Origin: Micropterix aruncella
Taxonomy: Eukaryota; Arthropoda; Insecta; Lepidoptera; Micropterigidae
Length of the DNA stretch: 64,000 nt
Assembly: GCA_944548615.1 (NCBI GenBank)
Contig: OX155962.1
Location: 3,035,809 to 3,099,808, forward strand
Reading direction: 5' to 3'
Below the pieces are notes generated by a model. That model made no database searches. It worked only from the letters and a program-made list of their open reading frames with translations, and was not told the origin of the DNA. Numbering within the stretch: position 1 is the stretch's first letter; the number at the start of each line of letters is the position of its first letter. Of the stretch, positions 1 to 10,276 are shown one piece after another. Both the position numbers and the translations under genes were made by a program.

Positions 1-653
1 CCTGGACGGTTGGACAGAATTTTTAAACTTTTTCCGCTGCGTGCCAAGCCTCGCCGACTGTGTCCGCGGCAGTCGCTCTCCCGACTGATCGTCGTCGCCG
101 CGTGCTAATTCATATATGTGAGCGAGGCGGTCAATGCATTGACGGCCCGCGACCGAACGTATAGCACGTCGCCCGGCGCTGACTCGTCGGGGCCGTCGTT
201 GAAATAGCTATAGCGCGCACGGTGTACGTAAACTGGGGGTGTATATCGCCGGTCAGTATATTTACGTAAACGATTCAATTGAACGTGTTTAATGCGTTGC
301 ATTTTCAAAATCCGCGCTAGTCGCAGACGAACGATTCGCGTTATGACTCTCGATATAATCGACGTTTCATCGCCGTACGGTGTGAGTTTCCTCCTCCTGT
401 GAAAAATTGACGTTAGAAGGCGCGGTACGCCGGCCGCTGAGCCGCGCTAGCCGCAAGAAAGCCGAACGAGAATAAGAGAAGAAATGCGGGCGACGCGTTC
501 GTTGAGCCGTCGCCCCGTCGAAAAGACGAATGAGAATGGAAGAAAAGTAATGAATATAGAATGAAGAAAAAAAATATTCACAAATGAGACTCCGTTCCGG
601 GTGACGCCGGACGGAAAGAGCTCTCGCCGCGTCTGCGGACGCGTTCAGATAGC
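1..653 (+). other. Probable rDNA external transcribed spacer upstream of 18S
   Basis: This GC-rich stretch lies directly upstream of the 18S start on the same strand, so by position it should be 5' external transcribed spacer, perhaps with part of the intergenic spacer. I see no protein-like ORF in it. Spacers evolve fast, so the identification rests on position only. Confidence 0.5.
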
Positions 654-1134
654 ACTCTGGTTGATCCTGCCAGCAGTTATATGCTTGTCTCAAAGACTAA
701 GCCATGCATGTCTCAGTGCAAGCCGTATTACGGCCAAACCGCGAATGGCTCAAAACACCAGACTTAGTTCCTTAGATCTTACACGGTTACTTGGATAACT
801 GTGGTAATTCTAGAGCTAATACATGCAATCAGAGCTCTGACTTCGGAAAGAGTGCTTTTATTAGATCAAAACCAATCGGCCGCGGTTCGCCGCGCGCCGT
901 TTCCACCGATGAATCTGAATAACTTTGCAGATCGCACGGTCTCGCACCGGCGACGTATCTTTCAAATGTCTGCCTTATCAACTTTCGATGGTAGTTTCTA
1001 CGACTACCATGGTTGTCACGGGTAACGGGGGATTAGGGTTCGATTCCGGAGAGGGAGCCTGAGACACGGCTACCACATCCAAGGAAGGCAGCAGGCGCGC
1101 AAATTACCCACTCCCGGCACGGGGAGGTAGTGAC
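654..1134 (+). rRNA. 18S rRNA, 5' portion, variant or pseudogene-like
   Basis: The text from about 654 reads as the universal eukaryotic 18S 5' end (CTGGTTGATCCTGCCAG) and continues through helices recognisable by GCCATGCATGTCTCAGTGC, AACTGTGGTAATTCTAGAGC and GGCAGCAGGCGCGCAAATTA. It stops at an N gap about 480 nt in, out of a usual length near 1.9 kb. Several positions that I know as essentially invariant differ: GCAGTTATATG for GTAGTTATATG, AGACTAAGCC for AGATTAAGCC, and GAGACACGGC for GAGAAACGGC. This could be a divergent or decayed rDNA unit rather than the expressed one, or it could be sequencing error. Identity as 18S is secure; functionality is not. Confidence 0.93.
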
Positions 1135-1334
1135 NNNNNNNNNNNNNNNNNNNNNNNNNNNNNNNNNNNNNNNNNNNNNNNNNNNNNNNNNNNNNNNNNN
1201 NNNNNNNNNNNNNNNNNNNNNNNNNNNNNNNNNNNNNNNNNNNNNNNNNNNNNNNNNNNNNNNNNNNNNNNNNNNNNNNNNNNNNNNNNNNNNNNNNNNN
1301 NNNNNNNNNNNNNNNNNNNNNNNNNNNNNNNNNN
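1135..1334. other. Assembly gap (200 N)
   Basis: Two hundred consecutive N separate 18S sequence from a LINE remnant on the opposite strand. A round 200 suggests a placeholder of unknown true size, so adjacency across it should not be trusted. Confidence 0.99.
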
Positions 1335-1885
1335 TTTCTAAGGTCTTTATGAGCCTTGTAAAACTGCGACCATTGCTGATCTATTGTGTTCGCCACCTAC
1401 TATAGTTCTGCGCTAAGCCTCGTGTCATTTAAGAACCGCACCAGGCTTTTGGCGCCAGATTGTTTTACCTCCTCAGGTTGGAGGTAGTGACCACCCAAGT
1501 GGGTGTATCTTTTACGCATCAGCGGGCCACACTCGCACATGAGGTGCTGGGGAGTTTCCTCTGCCCCTTGGCAGAACCTGCACATTTTTGTGTCTCTGAG
1601 CTTGAGGTTGTAACATGTGTTTGTTCAGGCCACAATGCCCCGTGAGCGCCCTCACCAGTATGCGTAGATTGTTCCTATTTAGCGATAGGGCCTCAAGGGC
1701 CGTCTTACGGTCGAAGCCTTAATAAGCGCTTTGGAATGATTCAACCCTGGCGTGTTGTTCCAGTGGTTGACGGATTGTTCTAAAACACATTTGTTTGAGC
1801 ATTAGGTTTGCAAGGCTTTTTGGTACGCCACAACAAGGTTCAGGGCCGTATAACGTTCCCTTTGCTCCCGTCCTAGCAAGTTCGT
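1335..1885 (-). pseudogene. Non-LTR retrotransposon C-terminal fragment (RNase H tail plus CCHC)
   Basis: Minus-strand translation gives a decayed C-terminus of a LINE reverse transcriptase polyprotein. In the frame that ends at 1400 there is a zinc-finger-like motif C-x2-C-x8-H-x4-C (CRFCQ...HLMCEC), followed by YTHLGGHYL and a SLVRFLND tail ending in a stop. Just upstream, after a frame change near 1585-1640, comes a segment of the type LRILVRALTGHCGLNKHM, which in this family sits between the RNase H domain and the terminal finger. Stops and frameshifts further upstream show that the copy is dead. The fragment runs into the N gap at its 3' side, so its end is not visible. I would place it among RNase H-bearing LINEs but not name a clade. 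Confidence 0.75.
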
Positions 1886-1887
1886 CA

Positions 1888-1935
1888 GTGTGTATATATG
1901 TATGTATATGAATTATATGTATGTATGTATAAATG
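1888..1935. repeat. TATG/TGTA-rich simple repeat
   Basis: Short imperfect runs of TATG and GTAT. They lie between the LINE remnant and a TIR element. Confidence 0.85.
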
Positions 1936-1942
1936 TACCGAT

Positions 1943-2150
1943 AGTTCACCGTTAACAAAGGGACTCCCATTAAACTTTGATTTAACTAGAAATAAAATAA
2001 TAAAAGCCCGTTCACATGGCAGCGAAGGACTTCCAGGATTGGATTGGGAGATGTTTAAATGAGATGTATGTATGGATGTGCAAAACTTTCGACTGTGCTA
2101 TGCAAGTTTAATGGGAGTCCCTTTGTCACCGGCTAACGATCACCCTTCAT
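1943..2150. mobile_element. Small TIR element (MITE-like)
   Basis: ACAAAGGGACTCCCATTAAA near 1955 is answered by its inverse, TTTAATGGGAGTCCCTTTGT, near 2108-2127. About 130 bp lie between the arms. Outside the right arm is a GGCTAACGATCACCCTTCATCC extension. The inverse of that extension recurs at 19560-19606, so this is a dispersed family. The element has no coding capacity. No target duplication is clear and the superfamily is undetermined. Confidence 0.6.
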
Positions 2151-3150
2151 CCATCCATCTCAAAAGCCCAGCTCATACTTTTGCAAAATAATATATCCCA
2201 GATGCAGTAATATACAAGCGAAACATAACGAATATAACATATCATTAAATCGATGTATGCCTTTTTTTATAAATAGATGGCAGTTCGAAATATTCGAAAA
2301 TTTGGATTTGCGTCAATTATTCAAAAAGATGATAAAAGAACGCTGCTTAAAAAACGAGTCTTCTCCTGGACTTGCGGTAACAAAATTGCTAAATTTTCTT
2401 TTACAATTAAAAACCAACATGTTTTTGCAGTTTTTTTTATGCTGACACCACAAAAAAAAATCAATGCAGTCGAATTACATACACTACCTACCTACATTAA
2501 GCATTCGTACAATTTCACACACTCCCAAACTATACAAACGCAGTTCTCATTTTCTAACCCATCTTATATCAACCCTTAGAAGGCCAGCCATGGGAATGAA
2601 ACTCACGACGGTATGTTTTCAACCGTTTCAGCATATTTTCAACATTCTAATAAGCTTATCCCATTAAGGTGACTTTTACCGCTTTATATAAAGACGGCTT
2701 TTGTTTATTATTTAAAATCTAATAAGTGTTATGTAACTGAGCAGTAATAGCCTAAACAATAAAATTAAAAACATTTGCACAAACATAGGTATAGAACGTT
2801 CGGCAGCGAGCTATCGGAAGCTATTTAGAAGAGCAAATAAAACAATGAGAAGAAAAGAACAGAGCAGCTGCGGCGGGTGTTCGCTGATGGCCGCTATCGG
2901 GCCACCGCATCTATATTCATCACAAAATCAGATCCAGCTATCTGCCTGCATGAATTACCTGACGCCATAGCAGACGCAACGAAAGCGAAAGTAATGGGCA
3001 ATAAAAAATAAAAACACGCGTCTACAATCGACTGATAGATAAATCGACAAGCAAGAGTCGATCCATTTTTTGTTTATAAATTAAAATGCGGAATGATAAG
3101 ATGCAGGGGTTTATTCTTGGGGCCCAATTATGCCATTTTTAATAAAAAAT
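2151..3150. other. Unassigned AT-rich stretch
   Basis: Short ORFs of 60-100 codons occur at 2257-2667, but they are AT-rich and low-complexity and look like chance. A more GC-balanced patch at 2790-2990 has no recognisable coding pattern. I see no gene here. Confidence 0.5.
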
Positions 3151-3154
3151 AGGT

Positions 3155-3300
3155 CGGGTCACCACGACACTTTCCCGGCAAGTAGACAAGCCCTCATCCC
3201 GCGACAAACCACATCCGCGCAAACCTCCCCTCCCGCCGCCACTTCCGTGCCAACCCCTATCCCCTCCCCCGCACGGTAAATCCCCCCCCCCCCGATTATA
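3155..3300 (+). repeat. Poly-C family fragment (label C), copy 1
   Basis: A GTCACC...CTTTCCCGGCAAGTAGACAA terminus is followed by C-rich sequence ending in a run of C. The same terminus occurs at 8466-8540 and, inverted, at 17690-17815. The AT-rich text after the C run (TAGTATTTTC-like phrases) also resembles the 17690-17780 copy. It is a non-coding interspersed repeat of unknown class. Confidence 0.6.
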
Positions 3301-3599
3301 TTTGTAAGATTTTTATAGTCTTTTAGTAGTATTTTCTCAGTATTTTAGTAGTATTTTCATATTATATTTGTAGTATTTTCTGTGGTATTATACCTACTGG
3401 TATTTTTTATTTTTATTTTTTTATTTTTTATGTTTTATATTTCATTTTTTTTTCACTTTATTTACTTTCACAATACTTTTATTTTATTTTTATTTTAATA
3501 GTGGCATAAGTAGTAAGTTTGTCCTGAAAACCAGGTTAAGGGATATCCTGATGATACACCTAATTTGCATCGTGTGTAGTTTTATTACATGGTTTTGTC

Positions 3600-3695
3600 T
3601 AATTTCAGTTTAAATTTTGATTTTCTGTTTTATTTTCGATTTTTTGTATTTACGACGGCAAATAAATCATTTTATATTATTATTATTGTAACTTG
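3600..3695 (+). mobile_element. LINE 3' end with TATTAT tail
   Basis: A GACGGCAAATAAATCATTTT polyadenylation-like phrase runs into a short (TTA)n tail. This is the usual look of a 5'-truncated LINE end in insects. No coding part is visible. Confidence 0.4.
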
Positions 3696-3699
3696 GCCA

Positions 3700-4380
3700 A
3701 ATTTTTAATTCTCCTTCCTATACGGTGAATTTAAAAATTCAGATTTTGTTGCTACGAATATAACAGTTGTTTTTTGACATAGCAACTGTTATATACTAAT
3801 GAAGATCATCAGTGTGGTTTTTTTTTTGGATTTTAAATGTGTATTTATGGTTAAATGATTTTTTTAGTAAAATCACTATCGGGCTCCAGACATGTTCCCA
3901 TTAGATCATCTTAATTTGACTTTTTTTTAATTTTTTTATTACACAATAATATACAGCGATATGGACATGTAGAATTAGAATATTATACACCAAAATCCAG
4001 TAGCAAAAAACCTGATATGCCAAAAACTGTTACCAATGATCCTTTTTTAATGTCACCTAACTAGGCTATACTAGCCTGTTCTAAGAGGAACATTTCAATT
4101 CTTATACCTAGGTATGTATACAACCTATATAAAGACTTAGTGACACAAATAACATAAGAAATTTGAAAGAATGTATACATTAATAGTTATTTTTAATACT
4201 AATTAGCTGGACAATCAAAGTAAAATTGAATTGACAACATTTTAAACCGTATAATTCATAAAAATGATGAATTTATAAAATATACAACTAATAAAAATGG
4301 TCGACAAATAGACCGTATTATATAAATAATCATATTTGTTAAAAACTAGAGTAAAAAAATCATACTTAATAATAAAAACT
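3700..4380. other. Unassigned AT-rich stretch with a small hairpin
   Basis: No ORF of interest. At 3758-3794 an 11-bp inverted repeat (TATAACAGTTG / CAACTGTTATA) flanks a 13-nt loop. The rest is AT-rich and featureless to me. Confidence 0.45.
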
Positions 4381-4556
4381 ATTTTTTTTTCTTCTTCAAC
4401 TTCTTCGTCCTCTCCTATTCCCATTATTTGGGGTCGGATCCCCTCAATTTTCTGCGCCAGGTCAAACGATCTTGGGTTGTCGCTTCGGACAATTGGGCTT
4501 TCTTGAGACCTCGTTCGATGTTGGTCCACCAGGTCAGTGGCTGGAGGCCTCTAACT
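4381..4556 (-). mobile_element. LINE 3' end, RTE-like
   Basis: A T run followed by CTTCTTC, then CCCATTATTTGGGGTCGG, CAGGTCAAACGATC and TTGGTCCACCAGGTCAGTGG, resembles the inverted 3' end of the RTE-type LINEs and SINEs common in Lepidoptera. The T run would be the tail of a minus-strand insertion. Recognition is from memory of that phrase, so the class is tentative. Confidence 0.55.
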
Positions 4557-5350
4557 TTATTTTGTTTAAAAATTGGTAAAAAATAATAATATGAGCTTTA
4601 AATGAAAACCTATAGAAGTATTAAAATAATCATTAAAAATAAAAGAAAGAGTCACATTCCTAAATATTATAATAAAAACTTATAATGGGCTCGATTGCGT
4701 TTCTTCGTGAACTAAAATCGGAAATTAGTCCGTGTGAACGAGACAGCAATACGCTAGAGCGGAGTTTTAGCTGACCGGTTGTCACTTTTTCGCATTAAAA
4801 CTGCCCGATAAGGTCAAATCTTACACTGAACGAAATATGCTCGAATTTATTCGGACGAGTATAAGTTTGGCAGGTAGTATTTATCGACGATCGTTCGTTT
4901 CATATTCCGCACTAACGTATTGCTCTGTCTCGTTCGCTTGGATGTCATAAAGATATAAATAATATACAATAGATATTTTATACATTTTGATTTAATTGTC
5001 GTTACATACATACGAACCATTCCATCCAGAAAACAACTTTGTGACGTAAGTATACGTTGCAGAGCTAAATCCTTCAATCTTCATTGTTACTTTTACATTA
5101 TATACCGGCCTTTCAACGGGCATAATAATTGAAAGCTAATTACACCTAATAAGAAGATAATTTGAATATTGACCTAATTAAACTATCCGAAGTTAAGTAG
5201 CTATACGCGTACAAAATAATTAAATTCTGCACGCGATCTTCATTTGAATATCGCAGAAATTTCGTCGAATGGCCGTTAATCATGGCTCGGTGAAATTGCC
5301 CGTGTGAGTAAAAAACCGGTCAAGAGCGAGTCGAAAATCAACATCGACTA
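4557..5350. other. Unassigned stretch
   Basis: AT-rich with GC-balanced islands (4680-4830, 5220-5340). No coding pattern, repeats or termini that I can name. Confidence 0.45.
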
Positions 5351-5470
5351 TTGAATGAATGAAAATCTATTTATTTCACCATAAAAACAAGTTACAATAG
5401 CGGACTTATTGCTATATAACAATATCTTCCAGCCAACCAACAACTATTGCGAGTCGGATCTTGAATTACA
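5351..5470 (-). mobile_element. LINE or SINE 3' end with GAATGAAT tail
   Basis: TTGAATGAATGAAAATCTAT begins a phrase containing AATAGCGGACTTATTG. A related phrase, AAATGGCGGACTTATCTAA, recurs near 7872-7890 and 53024-53042, each time at the inner edge of an inverted LINE tail. The direction of the tails implies minus-strand insertions. Confidence 0.55.
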
Positions 5471-5721
5471 TTACATTACATTCGCATCTAATTGGCGAAT
5501 TTACCGCTCTTGCCATGTACAAACACAGACAGATAGGCTTCAATCTGGAAATGGTCTTAATCGTCTCAGGAGGCTCCAAATGGATATTTCCATCTTCATC
5601 TCAAAAATGAAAACTTTAGCATTTTCTCTCGTCGGTTGGTGGGCCGGGAAAGTAAATATGGGGAAGTGTGAAGATCTTAGCTAGGAATTTTGGGAAGGGT
5701 AAATGTCAAAATAAACCTAAG

Positions 5722-6197
5722 GCGTCGTCCATTAATCACGTGATGTCTTTTTTGCAACTTTTAACCCCCCTATACCCCCTGGTGATACCTGGTGAGTTTT
5801 TAGACTACCCTCCCACCCAAAATCACATGTATTTTTTGGTAGAAAGTATCTTTAAAAAAATCAGAATAATATATTTTAATACGGGTATAACCTAATTTAA
5901 TTCTGGAAAATTAAGCTCCGTGGTAAAAAGGCCCAGACAGACATTAAGATTTCAGGTTGTTTCTGACTGGTATAAAAAAAATAAAGGAAAGGTGTGATCA
6001 TGTGAAAAGCATTAATTGTACCTACTGGCAACGGCGAGTCATGGTCACGCGCCTTTTTCGGTTTAGAAGTCGCACGTTCAACAAAAAAATAAATACACCT
6101 TATTATCTCACTACACCCCCCACCCCACCCTTGTGATATTGCGTTTCCGATCCCCCCCCCCCCCCTTTCGAGCCTCACGTGATTAATGGACGGTCCA
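5722..6197. mobile_element. TIR element, non-autonomous
   Basis: GTCCATTAATCACGTGATG near 5727 is mirrored by CACGTGATTAATGGAC near 6177-6193. The ~475 bp between holds C-rich runs and no ORF with a transposase look. Flanks offer CTAA on the left and TTAG on the right, not a clean direct duplication, so I leave the superfamily open. Confidence 0.6.
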
Positions 6198-6299
6198 TTA
6201 GAAGCTGTTTTTAAAATGTCAATGGTTTTATTATAGTATTTTTTGTTAATTGAAATAATTTTGGAGTAGATTGGAGTTAGATTGAGCAACTAATTTAAG

Positions 6300-6385
6300 A
6301 TTAATTTATTATGCTTGGTTATTTATTCCTACACAATTGTGAAGTTGTAATGAAAATAAATATTCTGTATTCTGTTTCCTGTTGA
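6300..6385 (+). mobile_element. LINE 3' end with ATTCTGT tail
   Basis: AATGAAAATAAATATTCTGT is followed by a second TATTCTGT, that is, a polyadenylation signal followed by a short tandem tail. No coding portion remains. Confidence 0.5.
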
Positions 6386-6579
6386 AACATCGTATTCCCG
6401 GTTTTCTATCCATTTCCAATAAAACTTTAATTTTTATATTTTGCCAGTCAAGTATTTTATATTTTCTAAATTATCAAATGCAACAAATTGATAATATATC
6501 GCATTATCAAGGCTCTTTCTAATTTATTATTTCACTAAAACCCAACTGTTTCAGCGCGTCCAGAGATGCGCTGATGGCC

Positions 6580-6994
6580 TTATAGTAGGGAGGCGAAGTT
6601 AAATAAAGTCGTCAAATAACGATTTTCGTAGGACTGAGTTGTATTATACCAACAAGTTACATAAATTAAATGTAGGTACTTACCTACCTATTTAAATTAT
6701 CCACTAACTTTTAACTTTTAACACTAAAAACTTTTTATTAGGCATGCAAATTCCTGTCATATGACACCTCAGTCGTCTAAATCGGTTAAGTAGTTATGGA
6801 GTAAATCGACAAAACCTATAACCATGAACGCCATCTTTGTGACGTCATAGCTCCTCACTCCACTAGTTGAGAATGTGACAACGTCATTTTTCCTACTCAG
6901 GAAACGACTTTGAATACGATGGTACCACTTGTTAGTATAATACGACTCAGTCCTACGAAAATATTTTTTTTATCACTTAGCCTCCCTACTATTA
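6580..6994. mobile_element. MITE with TTA target duplication (Harbinger-like)
   Basis: The 409-bp element spans 6583-6991. Its ends are TAGTAGGGAGGC and GCCTCCCTACTA, and TTA directly repeats at 6580-6582 and 6992-6994. Inside, a second long complementary block pairs TTTTCGTAGGACTGAG near 6623 with CTCAGTCCTACGAAAA near 6945. A three-base TTA duplication is the rule for PIF/Harbinger, hence that assignment. No transposase is present. Confidence 0.7.
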
Positions 6995-7287
6995 GCTAAA
7001 CCGGCTGACCCTCCGCTCTCTTCAACTCCAAACACAATTTTAGGTTTGCTCTAAATAACCATCACTTCCATTCTGTACAATTCTAAGGATCCGACAATAT
7101 CGTTGCGACCATGAGGTAACCATGAGCGATGTGGAAGAAAGAAGAAGGCACTCTTACAAGGAGATTACGTCAGCATGCTTTTAGGTTTCAATGCGAGAAT
7201 GACTGGACAACAGTTGGGGTTTTTGAATTCCTCCTCCAATGCACTGGCAGATAGTAATTTATGACACAAGAAATGCTGAAATTTAAT

Positions 7288-7777
7288 TTAACCCTTTGTG
7301 GACCATAAGCTGTGCGGTAGATTGTGTTTTTTTTACATAAAACTGTTATAAATAACATATATATGTCAAGTTTTGTGAAATTGGTTAAACATATATTGTA
7401 TAAATTGCGGGGACATAAGTGTCCCTGTGGTCCATAAAGATGCAAAGTTATTAAGTTTCCAAAATGTTATTATTTTATTATTAACCTTAGAAATCATACG
7501 TAGTTACTAAAAAACGTACTAAACGAAAAATAAAACAAAAAGTTGCCATAAATATTTTTTTGTTTATTTTAAATCACCAGAGTTCGTCGGTGATTTGCGA
7601 TATTTAAAAAAAATACGTATCTTTATAAACAATAAATGAATATTTTTTTCTCATTTTCAGAATTTGGTGTCTCAATAATATGAAAAAAAATATAATTTAT
7701 AAATTTTTCGCGTACGATAATTTATAAATTGATTTTGAATTTTTGGGACACATGTCCCATGGTATTTAAGCAGTTAA
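7288..7777. mobile_element. Possible piggyBac-type remnant between TTAA sites
   Basis: TTAACCCTTTGTGGACCA at 7288 has the look of a piggyBac/LOOPER terminus, and a TTAA lies at 7774-7777. The interior has palindromes around GGGACATAAGTGTCCC and GGGACACATGTCCC. The right end does not mirror the left one well, so this is tentative. Confidence 0.3.
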
Positions 7778-7799
7778 TGCCTGTACTGATTCAATTAGT

Positions 7800-7895
7800 G
7801 CTTGCATTCCTTAAATCTTGGCGCATAATGATGATGATGAATGAATGAATGAAACTCTTGTATTCTATAAGAACTACAAATGGCGGACTTATCTA
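7800..7895 (-). mobile_element. LINE 3' end with ATGAATGA tail
   Basis: An (ATG)n/(ATGA)n run leads into GAAACTCTTGTATTC and CAAATGGCGGACTTATCTAA, the same inner phrase seen near 53024. Orientation is minus, as for the 5351 copy. Confidence 0.5.
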
Positions 7896-7899
7896 AATA

Positions 7900-8465
7900 T
7901 ATAAGACTGCCATATGTATTTCTTTTAGAATTCAAGGGTTTCATTCATTCTTTCATCATCCTCATCATGCTTCAAGTTTCAGGGAAGCAACGCACCCATT
8001 GAATCACACGCGACATGCATGCAATGCACTTATACATCGACATCTACCCATGTTACCCAGTATAGGTACATATTATTTATGTTTGTATACATATTGCATG
8101 AAAGGAAACAGCGTCTAGTCAGGGCAAAAAACCGCACGCAAAATGACCCAAAACTAGTCCTCCGTCCCCTCGCCCCACTCCCTGCCTGCCCAGGGGACTG
8201 GATAACTAACTGGAAGCCCCACACAGGTGAGATTTTTTGCACGAATCGAGCGAGGGGTGTGCTACTTCGCCAATCCAGACGGATGTAAAATAGTGTTGCC
8301 AATATTCACTTAAAAACGAGTGATATTAAATTTCAAACGGAAGTAACTACAGGGCTTCAAAGGGAGTTATTGGTAGAGAAAGAGTGTATCTCTATCGCCA
8401 ACACTGCCCATTGCAGCGTACTTGGCGCCATGCTGAAGATGCGCATAAATTTTAAACAAAAACTT
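7900..8465. other. Unassigned, with one GC-rich patch and a good splice-donor match
   Basis: Between 8100 and 8290 both strands stay open for about 90 codons. ACACAG|GTGAGA at about 8227 is a strong donor match, which would make 8100-8226 a candidate plus-strand exon. No domain is recognisable and the evidence is weak. The rest is AT-rich. Confidence 0.25.
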
Positions 8466-8545
8466 TGCGTCACCCCAAGACTTTCCCGGCAAGTAGCCAA
8501 GGATTTTTAAAATCTAAATACCCCCCCCCCCCCACACTCCCCCCC
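8466..8545 (+). repeat. Poly-C family fragment (label C), copy 2
   Basis: CGTCACCCCAAGACTTTCCC and GGCAAGTAGCC, then a run of 14 C and another C-rich run. It shares its terminus with the copies at 3155 and 17690. Confidence 0.55.
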
Positions 8546-8708
8546 AATAGTGAATATGTTTTCGTCTGAAACTTTATATATCCTGAGTACTTAAATAACT
8601 ATTTAAGCACTCTAGATAAAGCGGGATTGGAACCCACGAAAGAAGCAGAATATCGGAAGTAGAAGAATATTGTCGTCCGAAACGAAAAAGGAATTGCGCA
8701 ATAATTAT

Positions 8709-8824
8709 CGCGAGGCACTGGAATATGAACCCAGCGCGCCAACCTCACGAACGGAGAAATCTGGCCTCGGATTTGGCCAGATTTCTCCGTCCTCCGGTCT
8801 GTCTGGTCGCGGGTTCAAGGTTCG
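8709..8824 (+). repeat. RS-B retroposon, copy B1, 5' section
   Basis: Matches the RS-B copy at 63580-63680 (GAGGCACTGG, CCAACCTCACG, GATTTGGCCAGATTTCTCCG, GGTCTGG). It is interrupted at about 8825 by a LINE and resumes at 9461. About 75 bp of the consensus is missing at the junction. Within it, ACGGAGAAATCTGGCC (8751-8766) is followed after 8 nt by its exact inverse; the other copies lack that palindrome. Confidence 0.7.
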
Positions 8825-9460
8825 GGTTATGCGCACGTTGTACAACTCGATTGTTAGAAGTCGCATGGAAACGAATGCAGCTATTTGGAATCCGCATGAA
8901 GATACTTATACCCTCATGCTGGAAAAGGTACAGAAGTGTTTTTTGAGATTTTTGCAATTCAAGCAGTAAGGATATTATCCATTTTTGTATCCGACTGCAT
9001 TTATCACAGGCTATAATTCTCTCTGTCTCAGAAGAGAAATGCTGACCATGTCCTATGTTTTCAATCTAATTCGTGGTAAAACTGATAACCCTAACTTACT
9101 AGCCAAGGTGGATCTTTTCATACCAAATAATTATCTTCGTGTTCATTCACACCATCTTTTCGCGGAGCCCTTCTGGCGCACTAACCTTACGAGGTGGAAC
9201 TTGTTGGCGCGTGCTTTGCGGCGCTTAAATGAAATTCACTCGATGGCACCAGATTTCGATATTTTTACCGCCAACCCTCACTTGTTTAAATTGCAAGCTA
9301 TTAATTATTTATTCTTAAATGATACCTAGTATTATAAAAGTCATTCTATTTGTATAGTTACGGTAATATATTTAATAATTTGACTTCTCAATGCCTTGGT
9401 TTTACTGTTATGTTGATTAGTAATAAGTGAATAAACAAAAATAAATAAATTAATTATTTT
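8825..9460 (+). pseudogene. 5'-truncated LINE, reverse-transcriptase C-terminus
   Basis: One frame runs from about 8825 to a stop after 9329, interrupted only by an in-frame TAA at 8967-8969. The text is typical of the region after the RT core in CR1/jockey-type LINEs: TLYNSIVRSRMETNAAIWNP, then KVQKCFLRFL, YPTAFITGYNSLCLRRE, NLIRGKTDNPNLL and RTNLTRWNLLARALRRLNEI. No RNase H is present. A non-coding tail with an AATAAA signal (around 9431) and a short AAAT-rich end follows. The element is nested in an RS-B copy, so it is younger than that copy. It is truncated and non-functional. Confidence 0.8.
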
Positions 9461-9830
9461 GAGGACCCTGACGTCCTTTGCCCGCCATGATCACTCAGGA
9501 TCGGGTGGCTGACGAAACGATTCGAGGGTTGAAGGCGTCAAGGGTCGTCAACTACTCTCCGCTGTCATAGGAAACGTACGTCTCCAGACCCCTCTGGTTA
9601 TTCGCCAGCTGCCTAGTTCGCCCGAGGTATTCCACCGAATCAGCGATCTTCTGATCTTAACCGCCTCTGACTTCAGGATTACAGCCGTGGCAGAAGCTCA
9701 CAGCGGCGTTGACAGGGTAAGCCCCTCTTCGAGGAGGATACGAGACAGGAGTTGAACCGTGAGTTGGGCAGGCCAGATGACATAGATTTTTGGCCAACAC
9801 CACCCAAGCTGCACGGAACCATTAGGAATT
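9461..9830 (+). repeat. RS-B retroposon, copy B1, 3' section
   Basis: It resumes with GACGTCCTTTGCCCGCCATG and follows the 63740-64000 copy through AACGATTCGAGGGTTGAAGG and TACGTCTCCAGACCCC to GAATCAGCGATCTTCTGATC. It ends with the RS-B terminus AGCTGCACGGAACCATT. Confidence 0.75.
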
Positions 9831-9859
9831 TACTCAAATACTAAAAAGCGATTTTTTTG

Positions 9860-10186
9860 CTACGGTCTCACAACGAATTTCCGTTTCGGTAGGGACGACC
9901 GCGCGACCATTGTAGTAGCAGGGTTATAAAAGCGGGGTGACGCGTCGGCGGCACCGTTTAAAGCAGCATTGAAAACAGGCGAAGCGTCACCGGCAGAGGA
10001 CGCACGATGCGCCCAGAACAAACGGAGAAAACGTTCTCCTTCATTATAAGCTAATCCGTACGGAATATGCAAATCATCCTTTAATTGTTTCGTTGCGTTT
10101 TTTGGCCGCTTCGCTCGCGGGCGCCAGCTGCAGCGCGCAACCGAATCGTGTACTAAAAAAACTCCTAAGATAGCATTATATATCAT
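9860..10186 (-). CDS. Uncharacterised 108-codon ORF, possibly an exon or relic
   Basis: This frame stays open across a GC-balanced island in AT-rich surroundings. It has no internal repeats and a mixed residue composition, with a basic centre (RPRAKRPKNATKQLK) and a C-terminus ending KRKFVVRP. No domain is recognised. A splice-acceptor-like TTTTTTAG lies at about 10155 on this strand, so the real coding part might begin there rather than at the ATG. The ATG is immediately preceded by TTTTCCCGCCAAA, an E2F-like motif. On the opposite strand a TATAAAAG occurs at about 9926. It may be a genuine exon, an old coding relic or chance. Confidence 0.25.
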   Translation of the reverse strand: MIYNAILGVFLVHDSVARCSWRPRAKRPKNATKQLKDDLHIPYGLAYNEGERFLRLFWAHRASSAGDASPVFNAALNGAADASPRFYNPATTMVARSSLPKRKFVVRP

Positions 10187-10276
10187 TTGGCGGGAAAATT
10201 AACCCGCTGAAATAGAGAAGAATGCGCGTAACTGTTCAGAAAGTTCTTATTTTTATGGTGTGGCAATGCACCCAAG

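Noticed and set aside
7288..7777. Confident piggyBac call
   Set aside because: Only the left terminus and TTAA sites fit. The right end is not a good inverse, so it is listed at low confidence only.
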